The notes under the pieces were generated by a model. It was not told the DNA's origin. It searched no databases and saw only the letters and a program-made list of their open reading frames with translations. A stretch of 64,000 nt of DNA from Hydrogenophaga aromaticivorans (GTDB taxonomy: Bacteria > Pseudomonadota > Gammaproteobacteria > Burkholderiales > Burkholderiaceae_C). The DNA lies in contig NZ_VYGV01000028.1 of assembly GCF_013387465.1 (NCBI RefSeq), positions 124,001-188,000 on the forward strand, in the 5' to 3' direction. Numbering within the stretch: position 1 is the stretch's first letter; the number at the start of each line of letters is the position of its first letter. Both the position numbers and the translations under genes were made by a program. Shown here piece by piece: positions 9,725 through 17,834 of this stretch.

Positions 9725-10561
9725 TCAGCCCTTGACGGCTCCAGCCGTCAGGCCCGAAACGATCTTTTTCTGGAAGGCGAGCACGAGGCCCAGCAGGGGG
9801 ATGGTCACCAGCACCGAGGCGGCCATGATGTTGCCCCAGGGGATGTCGTATTTGCTGGCGCCGGAGATCAGCGCGATCGACACCGGCACGGTGCGTTCGT
9901 TGTTGTCGAGCACGAAGGTCAGCGCGAACAGGAACTCGTTCCAGGCGGCGATGAAGGCCAGCAGGCCGGTGGACACCAGCGCGGGCCACAGCAGCGGCAT
10001 GAACACGTCCTTGATGATGCGCCAGGGACCGCAGCCGTCCATGATCGCGGCCTCTTCCAGCTCCTTGGGCAACTGCTTCATGAAGGTGGTGAGCACCCAC
10101 ACGGTGAAGGGCAGGGTGAAGATCATGTAGGGCAGCACCAGGCCCAGCGCCTTGTTGTAGAGGCCCAGAAAGCGGATCAGCTCGAACATGCCGGCCAGCA
10201 CCGCGACCTGCGGGAACATGGACACAGCCAGCACGGCGGTCAGCAGCAGACCGCGGCCCTTGAAGCTGATGCGGCCCAGCGCGTAGGACGCGGTCACGCC
10301 GATGAAGAGCGAGATCGCCACCACCAGCACCGACACCATGATCGAGTTCAGGATGTGGCGGCCAAAGGGCTGTTCGGCCAGCGAGAACAGCGAGACGTAG
10401 TTCGCCAGCGTCACGCTCGACGGCCAGAGCACCGGCTCGAACAGGGCCGAGCCCGACTTGAACGAGGTGGACACCGCGTAGATGAAGGGGAACACCGAGA
10501 TGGCCACCACCACCGTGGCGGCAAGATAAAGCGCGACGCGCCAGTACCAGGCGGATTTCAT
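9725..10561 (-). CDS. aglG: Alpha-glucoside ABC transporter permease (MalG-like)
   Basis: An inner-membrane permease of the carbohydrate-uptake class 1 family, with about six membrane helices. The EAA loop that docks the ATPase is EAAIMDGCGPWRII, followed by FMPLLWPA. The C-terminus ends FQKKIVSGLTAGAVKG, typical of MalG-like permeases. The true start is the ATG at 10561 (MKSAWYW); the frame is open further upstream, but only through a REP-like hairpin. The protein has 278 residues. It pairs with AglF to form the heterodimeric channel for the AglE ligand. Confidence 0.92.
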   Translation of the reverse strand: MKSAWYWRVALYLAATVVVAISVFPFIYAVSTSFKSGSALFEPVLWPSSVTLANYVSLFSLAEQPFGRHILNSIMVSVLVVAISLFIGVTASYALGRISFKGRGLLLTAVLAVSMFPQVAVLAGMFELIRFLGLYNKALGLVLPYMIFTLPFTVWVLTTFMKQLPKELEEAAIMDGCGPWRIIKDVFMPLLWPALVSTGLLAFIAAWNEFLFALTFVLDNNERTVPVSIALISGASKYDIPWGNIMAASVLVTIPLLGLVLAFQKKIVSGLTAGAVKG

Positions 10562-10646
10562 GACGGGTCTCCCGCAGGGCCGCCCCAAGGGCGACCAGCG
10601 CCCCCTTGGGGGGCAGCGATTACACGAAGTGAAGAGCGTGGGGGCA
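10562..10646. repeat. REP-like hairpin between aglF and aglG
   Basis: The 85 bases between the two permease genes contain GCGCCCCCTTGGGGGGC, a strong hairpin resembling the CCCCCTCAAGGGGG core of other repeats in the window. It may stabilise upstream mRNA or reduce read-through. The repeat family itself is unnamed here. Confidence 0.5.
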
Positions 10647-11555
10647 TCAGTCTTCCCCCAGTTTCATGCGGCTCAACTTGATGGCCAGAACCGTGCACAA
10701 ACCGATGATCAGGAACAGCGCGGTCGAGGCGGCCGAGCCGTAGCCCATGTAGCCGTTGTCGACCATTTCTCGCCGCACGAAGCCGGACATGGAGATCGTG
10801 CTGTTGTTGTTCGAGGTCAGCACGTAGATCAGGTCGAACACGCGCAGCGCATCGAGCAGTCGGAAGATCACGGCCACCATCAGCGCGGGGCGGATGAGCG
10901 GCAGCGTCACTTTCCAGAACACGCGCAGCGGGTGCACGCCGTCCACCTCGGCGGCCTCGTAGCAGTCCTTGGGCAGGGTCTGCAGCGCGGCCAGGATCAG
11001 CAGGGCCATGAAGGGCGTGGTCTTCCACACGTCCACCGCGACCACGGTCCAGAGCGCGTACTCGGGCTGGGCGGTCCAGGCGATCTTGTCGGCGATCAGG
11101 CCGAAGTCGACCAGCCACTGGTTGATGATGCCGAACTGGTCGTGCAGCATCCAGCCCCACATCTTGGCCGACACGATGGTGGGGATGGCCCAGGGCACCA
11201 GCACCGCGGTGCGCACGAAGGTGCGGCCCTTGAAGTCCTGATTCAGCAGCATGGCCACGCCCAGGCCCATCAGGGTTTCCAGCGTGACGGAGACGACGCT
11301 GAACTTCAGCGTGTTGAGGATGGACAGGCCCCAGTCGCTGGCGAAGAAGCCGTCGGTGTAGTTGGGGTTGGCGAAGAGGCCGTATTCGCCGAAGTAGTTC
11401 TCGAAACCGACGAACTTCGTGGCCGACAGGTCGTTGATGTTGGCGTCGGTGAAGCTGAACCAGATGGTGCGGCCCAGCGGCCACACGGCCACGAGGATGA
11501 GCACCAGCAGCATGGGAGCCAGAAAGGTCCAGGCGGTGCGCGTCTTGCTGTTCAT
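10647..11555 (-). CDS. aglF: Alpha-glucoside ABC transporter permease (MalF-like)
   Basis: An inner-membrane permease of 302 residues with six predicted helices, beginning with AWTFLAPMLLVLILVAVWP. The EAA loop is EAAEVDGVHPLRVF followed by KVTLPLIRPAL. The start at 11555 (MNSKTRTAW) was chosen because the upstream continuation of the frame runs through aglE in another frame and is not protein-like. It would form the translocation pore with AglG and receive sugar from AglE. Confidence 0.92.
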   Translation of the reverse strand: MNSKTRTAWTFLAPMLLVLILVAVWPLGRTIWFSFTDANINDLSATKFVGFENYFGEYGLFANPNYTDGFFASDWGLSILNTLKFSVVSVTLETLMGLGVAMLLNQDFKGRTFVRTAVLVPWAIPTIVSAKMWGWMLHDQFGIINQWLVDFGLIADKIAWTAQPEYALWTVVAVDVWKTTPFMALLILAALQTLPKDCYEAAEVDGVHPLRVFWKVTLPLIRPALMVAVIFRLLDALRVFDLIYVLTSNNNSTISMSGFVRREMVDNGYMGYGSAASTALFLIIGLCTVLAIKLSRMKLGED

Positions 11556-11582
11556 GGGTTGGGGTCCCTCGGGTTGCGCTTC

Positions 11583-11620
11583 AGGTCCCCCCACGCCGCC
11601 CGGAGGCGGCGCGTGGGGGC
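11583..11620. repeat. GC-rich intercistronic hairpin between aglE and aglF
   Basis: CCCCCCACGCCGCC and GGCGGCGCGTGGGGG form a long, slightly bulged stem in the 71-base gap after the binding-protein gene. In E. coli malE-malF, REP hairpins in the same place raise the level of the binding-protein mRNA over that of the permease; a similar role is inferred here. Confidence 0.55.
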
Positions 11621-11626
11621 ATGTCC

Positions 11627-12907
11627 TCACCACTTGCCGCGCTGGACCTGCTTGAGCTTGCCTTCGAGCTTCTTCAGACTGTCTTCGGCCGTGGCCTGGC
11701 CCGAGAGCACGTCGTGCGTGGCGTTCCAGAACGCTGAGCTGACCTCGGGGTACTTGGCGCCGGTGGCGGTGGCCGGGCGCGGCACAGCGCTGGTGAACAC
11801 CTCGTACAGGCTGCCGAAGAAGGGGTTGGCGGCCAGCACGTCCTTGTCCTTGTAGAGCGCGGCGATGGTCGGGTTGTACGAGCCGTTGATGGCGCGGTAC
11901 TTCTGCGACTCGGCGCTGGTCATGAACATCACCAGGTCGGCGGCGATCGCCGGGTTCCTGGAGTACTTGGAAACCGCGAGTTGCCAGCCCCCCAGCGTGG
12001 CGGCGTTCTGGCCGCTCGCGCCGCCCTTGGGCAGGGCCGACACGCCGATCTTGCCGGAGATCTTGGAGTCCTTGGCGTTGCCCAGCGACCAGGCGTAGGG
12101 CCAGTTGCGCATGAAGGCGGCGTTTCCGTTCTGGAACACGCCGCGGGCTTCCTCTTCGGCGTAGTTCAGCACGCCTTGCGGGGCGATGGTGCCGATCCAG
12201 GAGGCCGCGGTCTTCAGCGCCTGCACGGCCTTGGGGTTGTTGATGGTGATCTCGCCCTTGTCGTTGACGATGTTGCCGCCGCCATGGCTGTGCACCCATT
12301 CCACGGCGTCGCAGGTCAGGCCTTCATAGGCCTTGGCCTGGAACACGAAACCGTGGAAGTCCTTGTTGCCGGCGGCGCGCTCGCCGTCCTGGATCTTCTT
12401 GGCCGTGGCGGCCAGCTCTTCCCAGGTGGTCGGGGGCTTGGCGCCGTACTTCTCGACCAGGTCCTTGCGGTAGAACAGCAGGCCGGCGTCGGTGAACCAG
12501 GGCATGGCCAGCAGCTTGCCGTCCACGGTGTTGTTGGCCACGATGGCCGGGAAGTGCTCTTTCTCCACGCCCTTGCTGTAGGGCTTGAGGTCCAGCAGGT
12601 GGTCCTTGATCACGCCGGGCCACACCACGTCCACGTTGACCACATCCAGGTCCGGCGACTTGGCGGCGAACAGCTGGCGGAACAGGGCCAGGATGTCGGT
12701 GGTGGAGTTCGGGATGGTGAAGAGCTTGACCTCGTGCCCGGTCTTCCTGGCCCAGTCGGCCGTCATCTTCTTGCAGTTCTCATAGTCCTGGCCGACCGAA
12801 CCGCAGGAGATGGTGACGGTGGCGGCGTTGGCGCCCGTGACCCACAGCGGGGCGGTCAGGGCCAGGGCAGCGGCCGTGGCGGTCAGGGAGCGGGAAGATA
12901 GTTTCAT
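11627..12907 (-). CDS. aglE: Alpha-glucoside-binding periplasmic protein of ABC transporter
   Basis: An extracellular solute-binding protein (family 1) that captures the sugar in the periplasm and delivers it to AglFG. Residues 1 to about 29 form a Sec signal peptide (basic MKLSSR, a hydrophobic Ala/Leu core, then TGANAA). The mature part shows the family pattern of ligand-cleft aromatics, such as MPWFTDAGLLFYRKDL and the ATLGGWQLAVSKYS segment. The start is the ATG at 12907 with a GAGG site upstream; the extra upstream codons have no support. It is the first gene of the transporter operon and follows a palindromic operator at 12997-13012. The length is 426 residues. Confidence 0.92.
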   Translation of the reverse strand: MKLSSRSLTATAAALALTAPLWVTGANAATVTISCGSVGQDYENCKKMTADWARKTGHEVKLFTIPNSTTDILALFRQLFAAKSPDLDVVNVDVVWPGVIKDHLLDLKPYSKGVEKEHFPAIVANNTVDGKLLAMPWFTDAGLLFYRKDLVEKYGAKPPTTWEELAATAKKIQDGERAAGNKDFHGFVFQAKAYEGLTCDAVEWVHSHGGGNIVNDKGEITINNPKAVQALKTAASWIGTIAPQGVLNYAEEEARGVFQNGNAAFMRNWPYAWSLGNAKDSKISGKIGVSALPKGGASGQNAATLGGWQLAVSKYSRNPAIAADLVMFMTSAESQKYRAINGSYNPTIAALYKDKDVLAANPFFGSLYEVFTSAVPRPATATGAKYPEVSSAFWNATHDVLSGQATAEDSLKKLEGKLKQVQRGKW

Positions 12908-12996
12908 GGGCTTGCCTCGTAGATGGTTGTGTCTCGGTGGAACTGCCGCTGTGCCGTTCACATGTTTTCATGGGCAGTGGGGTCATTGGATCATCG

Positions 12997-13012
12997 ATGC
13001 AATCGATTGCAT
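12997..13012. promoter_or_regulatory. Perfect 16-bp palindrome, likely AglR (LacI-type) operator for aglE
   Basis: ATGCAATCGATTGCAT is a perfect palindrome with the central CG pair usual in LacI-family operators. It lies 90 bases upstream of the aglE start, and a related palindrome lies upstream of the porin gene. Binding by the adjacent regulator is inferred. Confidence 0.65.
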
Positions 13013-13180
13013 GATGGGGATTTCCCTAGTCCAGCGCGTCGTGTGGGGTACGTAACCCGGTAACAGAGCGTGTCTTCAGTGGGGCGAACGGCGCGCGCAG
13101 AGGCGCCGTCGGCGCCGGGGACGGCGAGGATGGCTGTGTCGGTCGGTCGATCCCGCGTGTCAGCGGGATGAAAACAGGCT

Positions 13181-13450
13181 TAGGGCCTGTTCACACTATT
13201 TTTCCAAGATGCGTTGCGGATCAAAAAGGCCCTGCGCAAGGCGCGAAACGCAGCCGGGGTCGCCCCCCGGCAAGGCTTCGCAACGCCGCGCATGGCCTTT
13301 TTGGCCGCAACCCGAAGGGAATGGGCTGAAAACAGCGCCACTCGTTGTTGCACTCCTGGGCAAGACACTCAGTCTGGCCGTCGTCCCGCGCCTAGATTGG
13401 CGCTGTTTTCAGCCCATTCGCAATTGGAAAAATAGTGTGAACAGGCCCTA
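13181..13450. mobile_element. 270-bp MITE-like element with 27-bp perfect terminal inverted repeats
   Basis: Bases 13181-13207 (starting TAGGGCCTGTTCACAC) are the exact reverse complement of 13424-13450. Inside lies a second perfect 22-bp inverted pair, 13319-13340 and 13398-13419, plus AAAAAGGCC/GGCCTTTTT arms, so a single strand can fold into a multi-stem structure. No transposase gene fits inside. The ends TA...TA would suit a TA target duplication of the IS630/mariner type, which is an inference. The right end overlaps the aglR stop codon. It separates aglR from the aglE operator. Confidence 0.8.
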
Positions 13451-14533
13451 GAGGCTGCTCTCGCGCACGATCAGTTCGGTCGGCAGGACGATGTTGCGGC
13501 GCGCGGCGCCGGCGACGGACTCGAACATGAGGTCGACCAGCGCGCGGCCCGCCTGCGCGATGGGCTGGCGGACGGTGGTCAAGGGCGGGTGGACGTGGGA
13601 GGCGAGCAGGATGTCGTCGTAGCCGACCACGCGCACCTGCGCAGGCACGGCGATGTTGCGCTCGCGCAGCGCGCCCATGAGGGAGATGGCCGTGACGTCG
13701 CTGCAGGCAAAGATGGCGTCGAAATCCAGCTGCTGGTTGAGCCAGCCATCGATGGACTCGCGGAGGCGCGCGTCACCAAACAGGAAGTGCTGCCGAAGGC
13801 GCGGGTCGAGTTCGATACCGGCTTCTTCCATCGCCTGGGCGTGGCCCTGGAAGCGCTGGCCGGCTTCGGGGTGGGTGGTGTCGCCAAAGAAGGCGATGCG
13901 CCGGCAACCCTGTTCGATCAGGTGGCGGGTGGCGAGGTAACCGCCCAGCCGGTTGTCGCTGCCGACCACCGGGTAGGACGCGTCGGGCAGGGCCGCCCCC
14001 CAGACCGCCATGGGAATGCCGAGATGCGCCAGCTCGTTGAGGTGTTCGTGCAGGGTCAGCTGGCCGATCACGATCAGGCCGGTCACCTGGCCCGACTCGA
14101 CCATGGAGCGCATGCGGTCCTTGCTGTCCTCGTGCAGGCGCGAGAGCAGCAGGTTCATGCCCTGTTCGTTCACCGCGTCGGTGAGCGAACCCAGGATGCC
14201 CAGCAGGAAGGGGTCCGAGATCATCTGCGCGCTGTCACTCAGGAGCACGACCCCGATGGTCTGCACATCGCCCTTGCGCAGGCTGGCGGCCCCGGCGTTG
14301 ACGCGGTAGTTAAGAGAGCGGGCGAGTTCGGTGATGCGGGTGCGCGTGGCTTCCGGAATCAGCGGGCTGCCGCTGAGCGCACGCGAGACGGTGGAGGCGG
14401 AGACGCCGGCCATGCGGGCGATGTCGGTCATCTGCATGCGTCGGCGTCCCTTGTCGGCGCCGGGTGTCGCCGGGGTGGAGGCAACGGTGGGCAGCGGGCT
14501 GGCGGGCGGCTTGGCGCGGGGCGGGGTGGGCAT
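13448..14533 (-). CDS. aglR: LacI-family transcriptional regulator of the alpha-glucoside locus
   Basis: A LacI/GalR repressor. The helix-turn-helix and hinge are clear: MTDIARMAGVSASTVSRALS at about residues 35-54. The periplasmic-binding-protein-like sensor domain follows (VQTIGVVLLSD, VVGSDNRLGGYLATRHL, FACSDVTAISLMGAL). A 33-residue Pro/Ala-rich extension precedes the HTH; an internal ATG (MQMTDIAR, 14437) could be the real start. It lies between the porin and aglE on the same strand, as AglR does next to agl genes in Sinorhizobium. Its TAG stop codon is supplied by the inverted repeat of the MITE-like element, so the original C-terminus may have been slightly different. Confidence 0.9.
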   Translation of the reverse strand: MPTPPRAKPPASPLPTVASTPATPGADKGRRRMQMTDIARMAGVSASTVSRALSGSPLIPEATRTRITELARSLNYRVNAGAASLRKGDVQTIGVVLLSDSAQMISDPFLLGILGSLTDAVNEQGMNLLLSRLHEDSKDRMRSMVESGQVTGLIVIGQLTLHEHLNELAHLGIPMAVWGAALPDASYPVVGSDNRLGGYLATRHLIEQGCRRIAFFGDTTHPEAGQRFQGHAQAMEEAGIELDPRLRQHFLFGDARLRESIDGWLNQQLDFDAIFACSDVTAISLMGALRERNIAVPAQVRVVGYDDILLASHVHPPLTTVRQPIAQAGRALVDLMFESVAGAARRNIVLPTELIVRESSL

Positions 14534-14707
14534 GGACCGATTATTCCATTGCGTTCGCCAGCGCCGGCCCGCCGGACCACCGGGCGCAAAAAAGCCCGGA
14601 GGCCTTGCGGCGCCCGGACGAACTGATTGCCTGAGAGAACGGTGGCGGTAGGCGACCCGGCGCCATGCCGGGCCCGGCCCACCGGAAAAGAACGGGGAGC
14701 CCCCCGA

Positions 14708-15625
14708 TCAGAACGCGTAGTTGATGCGGGCGCGGACGGCCACCTGGTCGTCGGTGCCGGTGCCACCCTTGGAGTAGCTTAGGGCGGGGGTGATGGTGGC
14801 GCCCTTCACGCCGAACAGCGGCAGGCTGTAGGCGGCGTAGACGGTGGTGACCTTGTCGGCCGAGGTGGCGCCCTTGCCGTGGATCAGGCCGATGCCGGCG
14901 GCGCCGATGATGGCGTTGATGCCGATGGTTTTGTCGTCTTCCTTCTTGGCGAAGTTGACATTGATGTTGCTGTCTTTGCTCAGGGCGTAGCCGACCGAGA
15001 GGCCGATGCCGTTTTCCGTGCTGGCGTCACTGCCCACGACCTTGACCGACTCCACGCCGGCGCGCAGGGTCAGCGGGCCGGTGGTGTAGCCCACGGCCGG
15101 CCGGATGCCGCGGGCTTCGCCCTCGTCCTTGCTGTAGACCAGGCCCAGTTCAAAGCGCAGGCCGGGCGCAGCGTTCACGCCCAGGGCGCCGTGGGCGACG
15201 TCGCGGCCCTTGCGGCCGCGCAGCATGTTGGCCTGGTAGGGGGTGTAGCCGGCGTATTCGACCACGGTGTCCTTGCCCACGGGGAACAGGTCGTAGGCTT
15301 CAAAGCGGCCGAGCTTGAGGTCCATGCCCGCGTTGCCGAACTGCACCCACATGTCGTCCATGCCGGTGTCGCCGTCTTTCTTCAACAGCAGCGAGGCACG
15401 GGCGGCCACGAAGGCGTCACCGTTGGTGGCCTTGGCGCCGACGTTGAACTCCACGCGGCCACCCATGCCCAGGTCGCTTTCACGGGCGTTGCTGGCCGGA
15501 GCATCGACGGCGTTGGTGTAGGTGGTGTCGAGTTCCAGGTTGGCGTCCAGCGTCAGTTCGGCGTGGGCGGCAATGGCGGTGGAACAGAGGGCGGCAACAG
15601 CGGCCAGTTTGAAAACGTTGTGCAT
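14708..15625 (-). CDS. Outer-membrane porin, probably for alpha-glucosides
   Basis: A 305-residue outer-membrane beta-barrel with a cleavable signal peptide (MHNVFKLAAVAALCSTAIAAHA) and the usual terminal aromatic residue, RINYAF. Alternating amphipathic strands run through the whole sequence. It belongs to the Gram-negative porin group but is shorter and less typical than Omp32; the location next to aglR-aglEFGAK suggests a sugar porin. The start at 15625 was chosen because it gives a normal signal peptide. A LacI-type palindrome at 15739-15752 lies upstream, consistent with control by AglR. Confidence 0.8.
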   Translation of the reverse strand: MHNVFKLAAVAALCSTAIAAHAELTLDANLELDTTYTNAVDAPASNARESDLGMGGRVEFNVGAKATNGDAFVAARASLLLKKDGDTGMDDMWVQFGNAGMDLKLGRFEAYDLFPVGKDTVVEYAGYTPYQANMLRGRKGRDVAHGALGVNAAPGLRFELGLVYSKDEGEARGIRPAVGYTTGPLTLRAGVESVKVVGSDASTENGIGLSVGYALSKDSNINVNFAKKEDDKTIGINAIIGAAGIGLIHGKGATSADKVTTVYAAYSLPLFGVKGATITPALSYSKGGTGTDDQVAVRARINYAF

Positions 15626-16060
15626 GGACTTGGCTCCGGATGTAGGAATGGGGTGAACAGACAAACACCTTTCCGGTATCTGAGTTTCATATCAACAGAA
15701 CAAAACCCAACTGGAAAGTGGCGTTATTCGAGCATCGGTGCAAACGTTTGCAATTTGGTGTTAACCCTTGAAATGTGCTTGTTCCAGGTACGTAACTCGA
15801 TTTGAAGCGTGCTCACAACAGCAAGGTAAACCCCAGTGGTGCAATGGATTGCAATGCAATAAAGGTACATCAATGCAATTGATGTAATAGGGTGAAGAGG
15901 GGGGCGCGGAAGGGGACATGGCGCTGGAGAACCCCGGCCGATGGGGCGTGCAGCGCGAGGGCAGCCGCGCCGTGCCCGTGCGGGTCGGTGGCTGGTGACA
16001 GCGGGGACGGGAGCCTGTGAGGTCGCTGAGCGCGACGTGGTCAATGCGACCGGGTCGGCC
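15626..16060. other. 435-bp intergenic region upstream of the porin
   Basis: It holds the porin promoter region with the palindromes at 15739 and 15866, an A/T-richer patch at about 15835-15890 rich in GCAAT repeats, and a GC-rich, featureless part at 15891-16060. No gene is supported. Confidence 0.6.
15739..15752. promoter_or_regulatory. Perfect palindrome upstream of porin, likely AglR operator
   Basis: TGCAAACGTTTGCA is a perfect 14-bp palindrome with a central CG, sharing the TGCAA...TTGCA outline of the aglE operator. It lies 114 bases upstream of the porin start. A second inverted repeat, TACATCAA-N5-TTGATGTA, is at 15866-15886. Confidence 0.65.
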
Positions 16061-16705
16061 TCAGTGGCAGCCTGTCGCGGTGAGTTGCAGCACGCGCTGC
16101 GCCCGCGCAGCGGCCGCCTCGGAGTGCGTCACCAGCACCAGCGCCGCGCCGCTGTCGGCCGCCTGCTGCTGCAGCACGCCCATCACCTGCGCTGCGGTGG
16201 AAGGGTCGAGGTTGCCGGTGGGTTCATCGGCGAGCAGCAGGCTGGGGCGGTGCACCAGGGCGCGGGCGATCGCCACGCGCTGCAGCTGCCCGCCGGAGAG
16301 CTGGGCCGGCAGGCGCTCGCCGAGTCCGCCCAGGCCCACCGCTTCGAGCATCTGCGCCACGCGCGCCGGATCCGGGCGCTTCAGCAGCAGCAGCGGCAGC
16401 CCCACGTTCTGCGCCACGTCCAGGTGCGGCAGTACGTGAAACGCCTGGAAAACGAAACCGAGCTTTTCGCGCCGCCAGTGGGCTCGCTGCACCTCGCCCA
16501 GCTGCCCCAGGTCCACGCCGTCGTGCGTGATCGTGCCCTCGCTCCAGTCGTCCAGCGCGGCCATGCAGTTGAGCAGGCTGGATTTGCCCACGCCGGATTC
16601 GCCGACGATGGCGATGAACTCGCCCGGCTCGACGCGCAGGCTCACCTGGCTGAACACGGGCGTGTCGCCATAGCGTTTGCTCAGGTTGTGGATGACGAGG
16701 CTCAC
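16061..16705 (-). CDS. LolD/MacB-like ABC transporter ATP-binding protein without local permease
   Basis: A 214-residue ATPase of the LolD/MacB/FtsE class. Walker A is GESGVGKSS, the Q-loop is FVFQAFHVLPHL, the signature is LSGGQLQRVAIARAL, Walker B is LLLADEPTGNLD and the H-loop is VTHSEAAA. The GTG start at 16705 (VSLVIHNLSKRYG) gives the normal family length; the longer frame would run into miaA. It follows miaA by 61 bases on the same strand. No FtsX-like permease is next to it, so its partner must be encoded elsewhere. Confidence 0.85.
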   Translation of the reverse strand: MSLVIHNLSKRYGDTPVFSQVSLRVEPGEFIAIVGESGVGKSSLLNCMAALDDWSEGTITHDGVDLGQLGEVQRAHWRREKLGFVFQAFHVLPHLDVAQNVGLPLLLLKRPDPARVAQMLEAVGLGGLGERLPAQLSGGQLQRVAIARALVHRPSLLLADEPTGNLDPSTAAQVMGVLQQQAADSGAALVLVTHSEAAAARAQRVLQLTATGCH

Positions 16706-16766
16706 TGGACGGCCCTCCGTGCTGCGCACTGCGGGGCTGAGCGCCTTCGGAGCGGCCGGGCGGCGC

Positions 16767-17834
16767 TCATGCTGCTTCCCCGGCTGGCGCGTCCAGCCAG
16801 CGGCTGGCCCATTGCAGCACCTGTTCCTGCGCATCGGGCGCGTCGCAGGCCACGACCCTCCGTTCCGGCATGGAGCGCAGCCAGGTGATCTGGCGCTTGG
16901 CCAGCTGGCGCGTGGCGAAGATGCCGCGGTCGCGCAGCTCGGCGAGCTGGGGCGCGCTCAGCGTTTCACCGTGGGCGTCCAGCGCCTCCCAGGCCTGGCG
17001 GTAGCCGACGCAGCGCATGGACGGCAGGTCGGGGTGCAGGTCGCCGCGCGCGCGCAGCGCACGCACCTCGTCCAGGAAGCCCGCCGCCAGCATGGCGTCG
17101 AAACGCTGGGCGATGCGCGCGTGCAGCCAGGCGCGGTCCTGGGGTTCGAGCGAGAGCAGGGCGCCGGGTGCGATCGGGCTGGTGGGCGTGGTTTCGTCCG
17201 GCCCGGTCTGGAAGGCCGAGATCGGCTGGCCCGAGACCTCGAACACTTCGAGCGCGCGCTGGATGCGCTGCGAGTCGTTGGGGAACAGGCGCGCCGCCGT
17301 CACCGGGTCCACGCTCGCGAGTTCGGCGTGCAGCGCGGGCCAGCCGAGCTGGGCGGCGCGTGCCTCGATGGCTTGGCGCACGGCGGCATCGGCGCGCGGC
17401 ATCTGGTTGAGGCCCTGCATCAGCGCCTTGAAATACAGCATGGTGCCGCCCACCAGCAGCGGCGTGCGCCCGCGCGCCTGGATCTCGCCGATCAGCCGCG
17501 TGGCGTCGGCCACGAAGCCGGCCGCGCTGTAGGCCTGCAGGGGGTCGGTGGTGTCGATCAGGTGGTGCGGCACCTGGGCCCGCTCGTCGGGTGTGGGCTT
17601 GGCGGTGCCGATGTCCATGCCGCGGTAGACCAGGGCCGAATCGACGCTGATGATCTCCACGGGCCAGCGCTGTGCGATGGCCAGCGAAGCCGCGCTCTTG
17701 CCGCTGGCTGTGGGCCCGGCAATGGCGATGCACCCCCGCCGCGCTTCGCGCGACCCCCTCAAGGGGGCAGCATCAGCGGCCCGGCAATGCCGGTCCCGCG
17801 ATGCTTCTGGCTCAGGCACTTCACTCGTCGTCAT
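16767..17834 (-). CDS. miaA: tRNA dimethylallyltransferase
   Basis: Transfers a dimethylallyl group from DMAPP to N6 of A37 in tRNAs that read codons beginning with U. The P-loop is AGPTASGKSAAS, followed by ISVDSALVYRGMDIGTAKP and DPLQAYSAA, all family hallmarks; the tRNA-binding segment SMRCVGYRQAWE is also present. The ATG overlaps the stop of the efflux-pump gene (ATGA), which supports this start. The roughly 38 residues before the P-loop are longer than usual, and most of them (about 5-34) are a translation of a REP-like repeat that keeps the frame open. The catalytic domain is intact. Confidence 0.93.
   Translation of the reverse strand: MTTSEVPEPEASRDRHCRAADAAPLRGSREARRGCIAIAGPTASGKSAASLAIAQRWPVEIISVDSALVYRGMDIGTAKPTPDERAQVPHHLIDTTDPLQAYSAAGFVADATRLIGEIQARGRTPLLVGGTMLYFKALMQGLNQMPRADAAVRQAIEARAAQLGWPALHAELASVDPVTAARLFPNDSQRIQRALEVFEVSGQPISAFQTGPDETTPTSPIAPGALLSLEPQDRAWLHARIAQRFDAMLAAGFLDEVRALRARGDLHPDLPSMRCVGYRQAWEALDAHGETLSAPQLAELRDRGIFATRQLAKRQITWLRSMPERRVVACDAPDAQEQVLQWASRWLDAPAGEAA
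17732..17820. repeat. REP-like repeat inside the 5' end of miaA
   Basis: Contains CGCGCTTCGCGCG, then CCCCCTCAAGGGGG, then GGCCCGGCAATGCCGG, three nested hairpins. The same module in the same order occurs at 24728 and, with a changed first hairpin, at 35512. Here it lies between the miaA start codon and the P-loop and is translated in frame. Confidence 0.7.

Noticed and set aside
13150..13169. ATCCCGC/GCGGGAT hairpin as terminator
   Set aside because: Only 7 bp long with no T-run on either strand.
13180..13451. Short frames of 62-80 codons inside the MITE-like element
   Set aside because: They are translations of the inverted repeats (the same KNSVNRP end appears from both strands), not genes.
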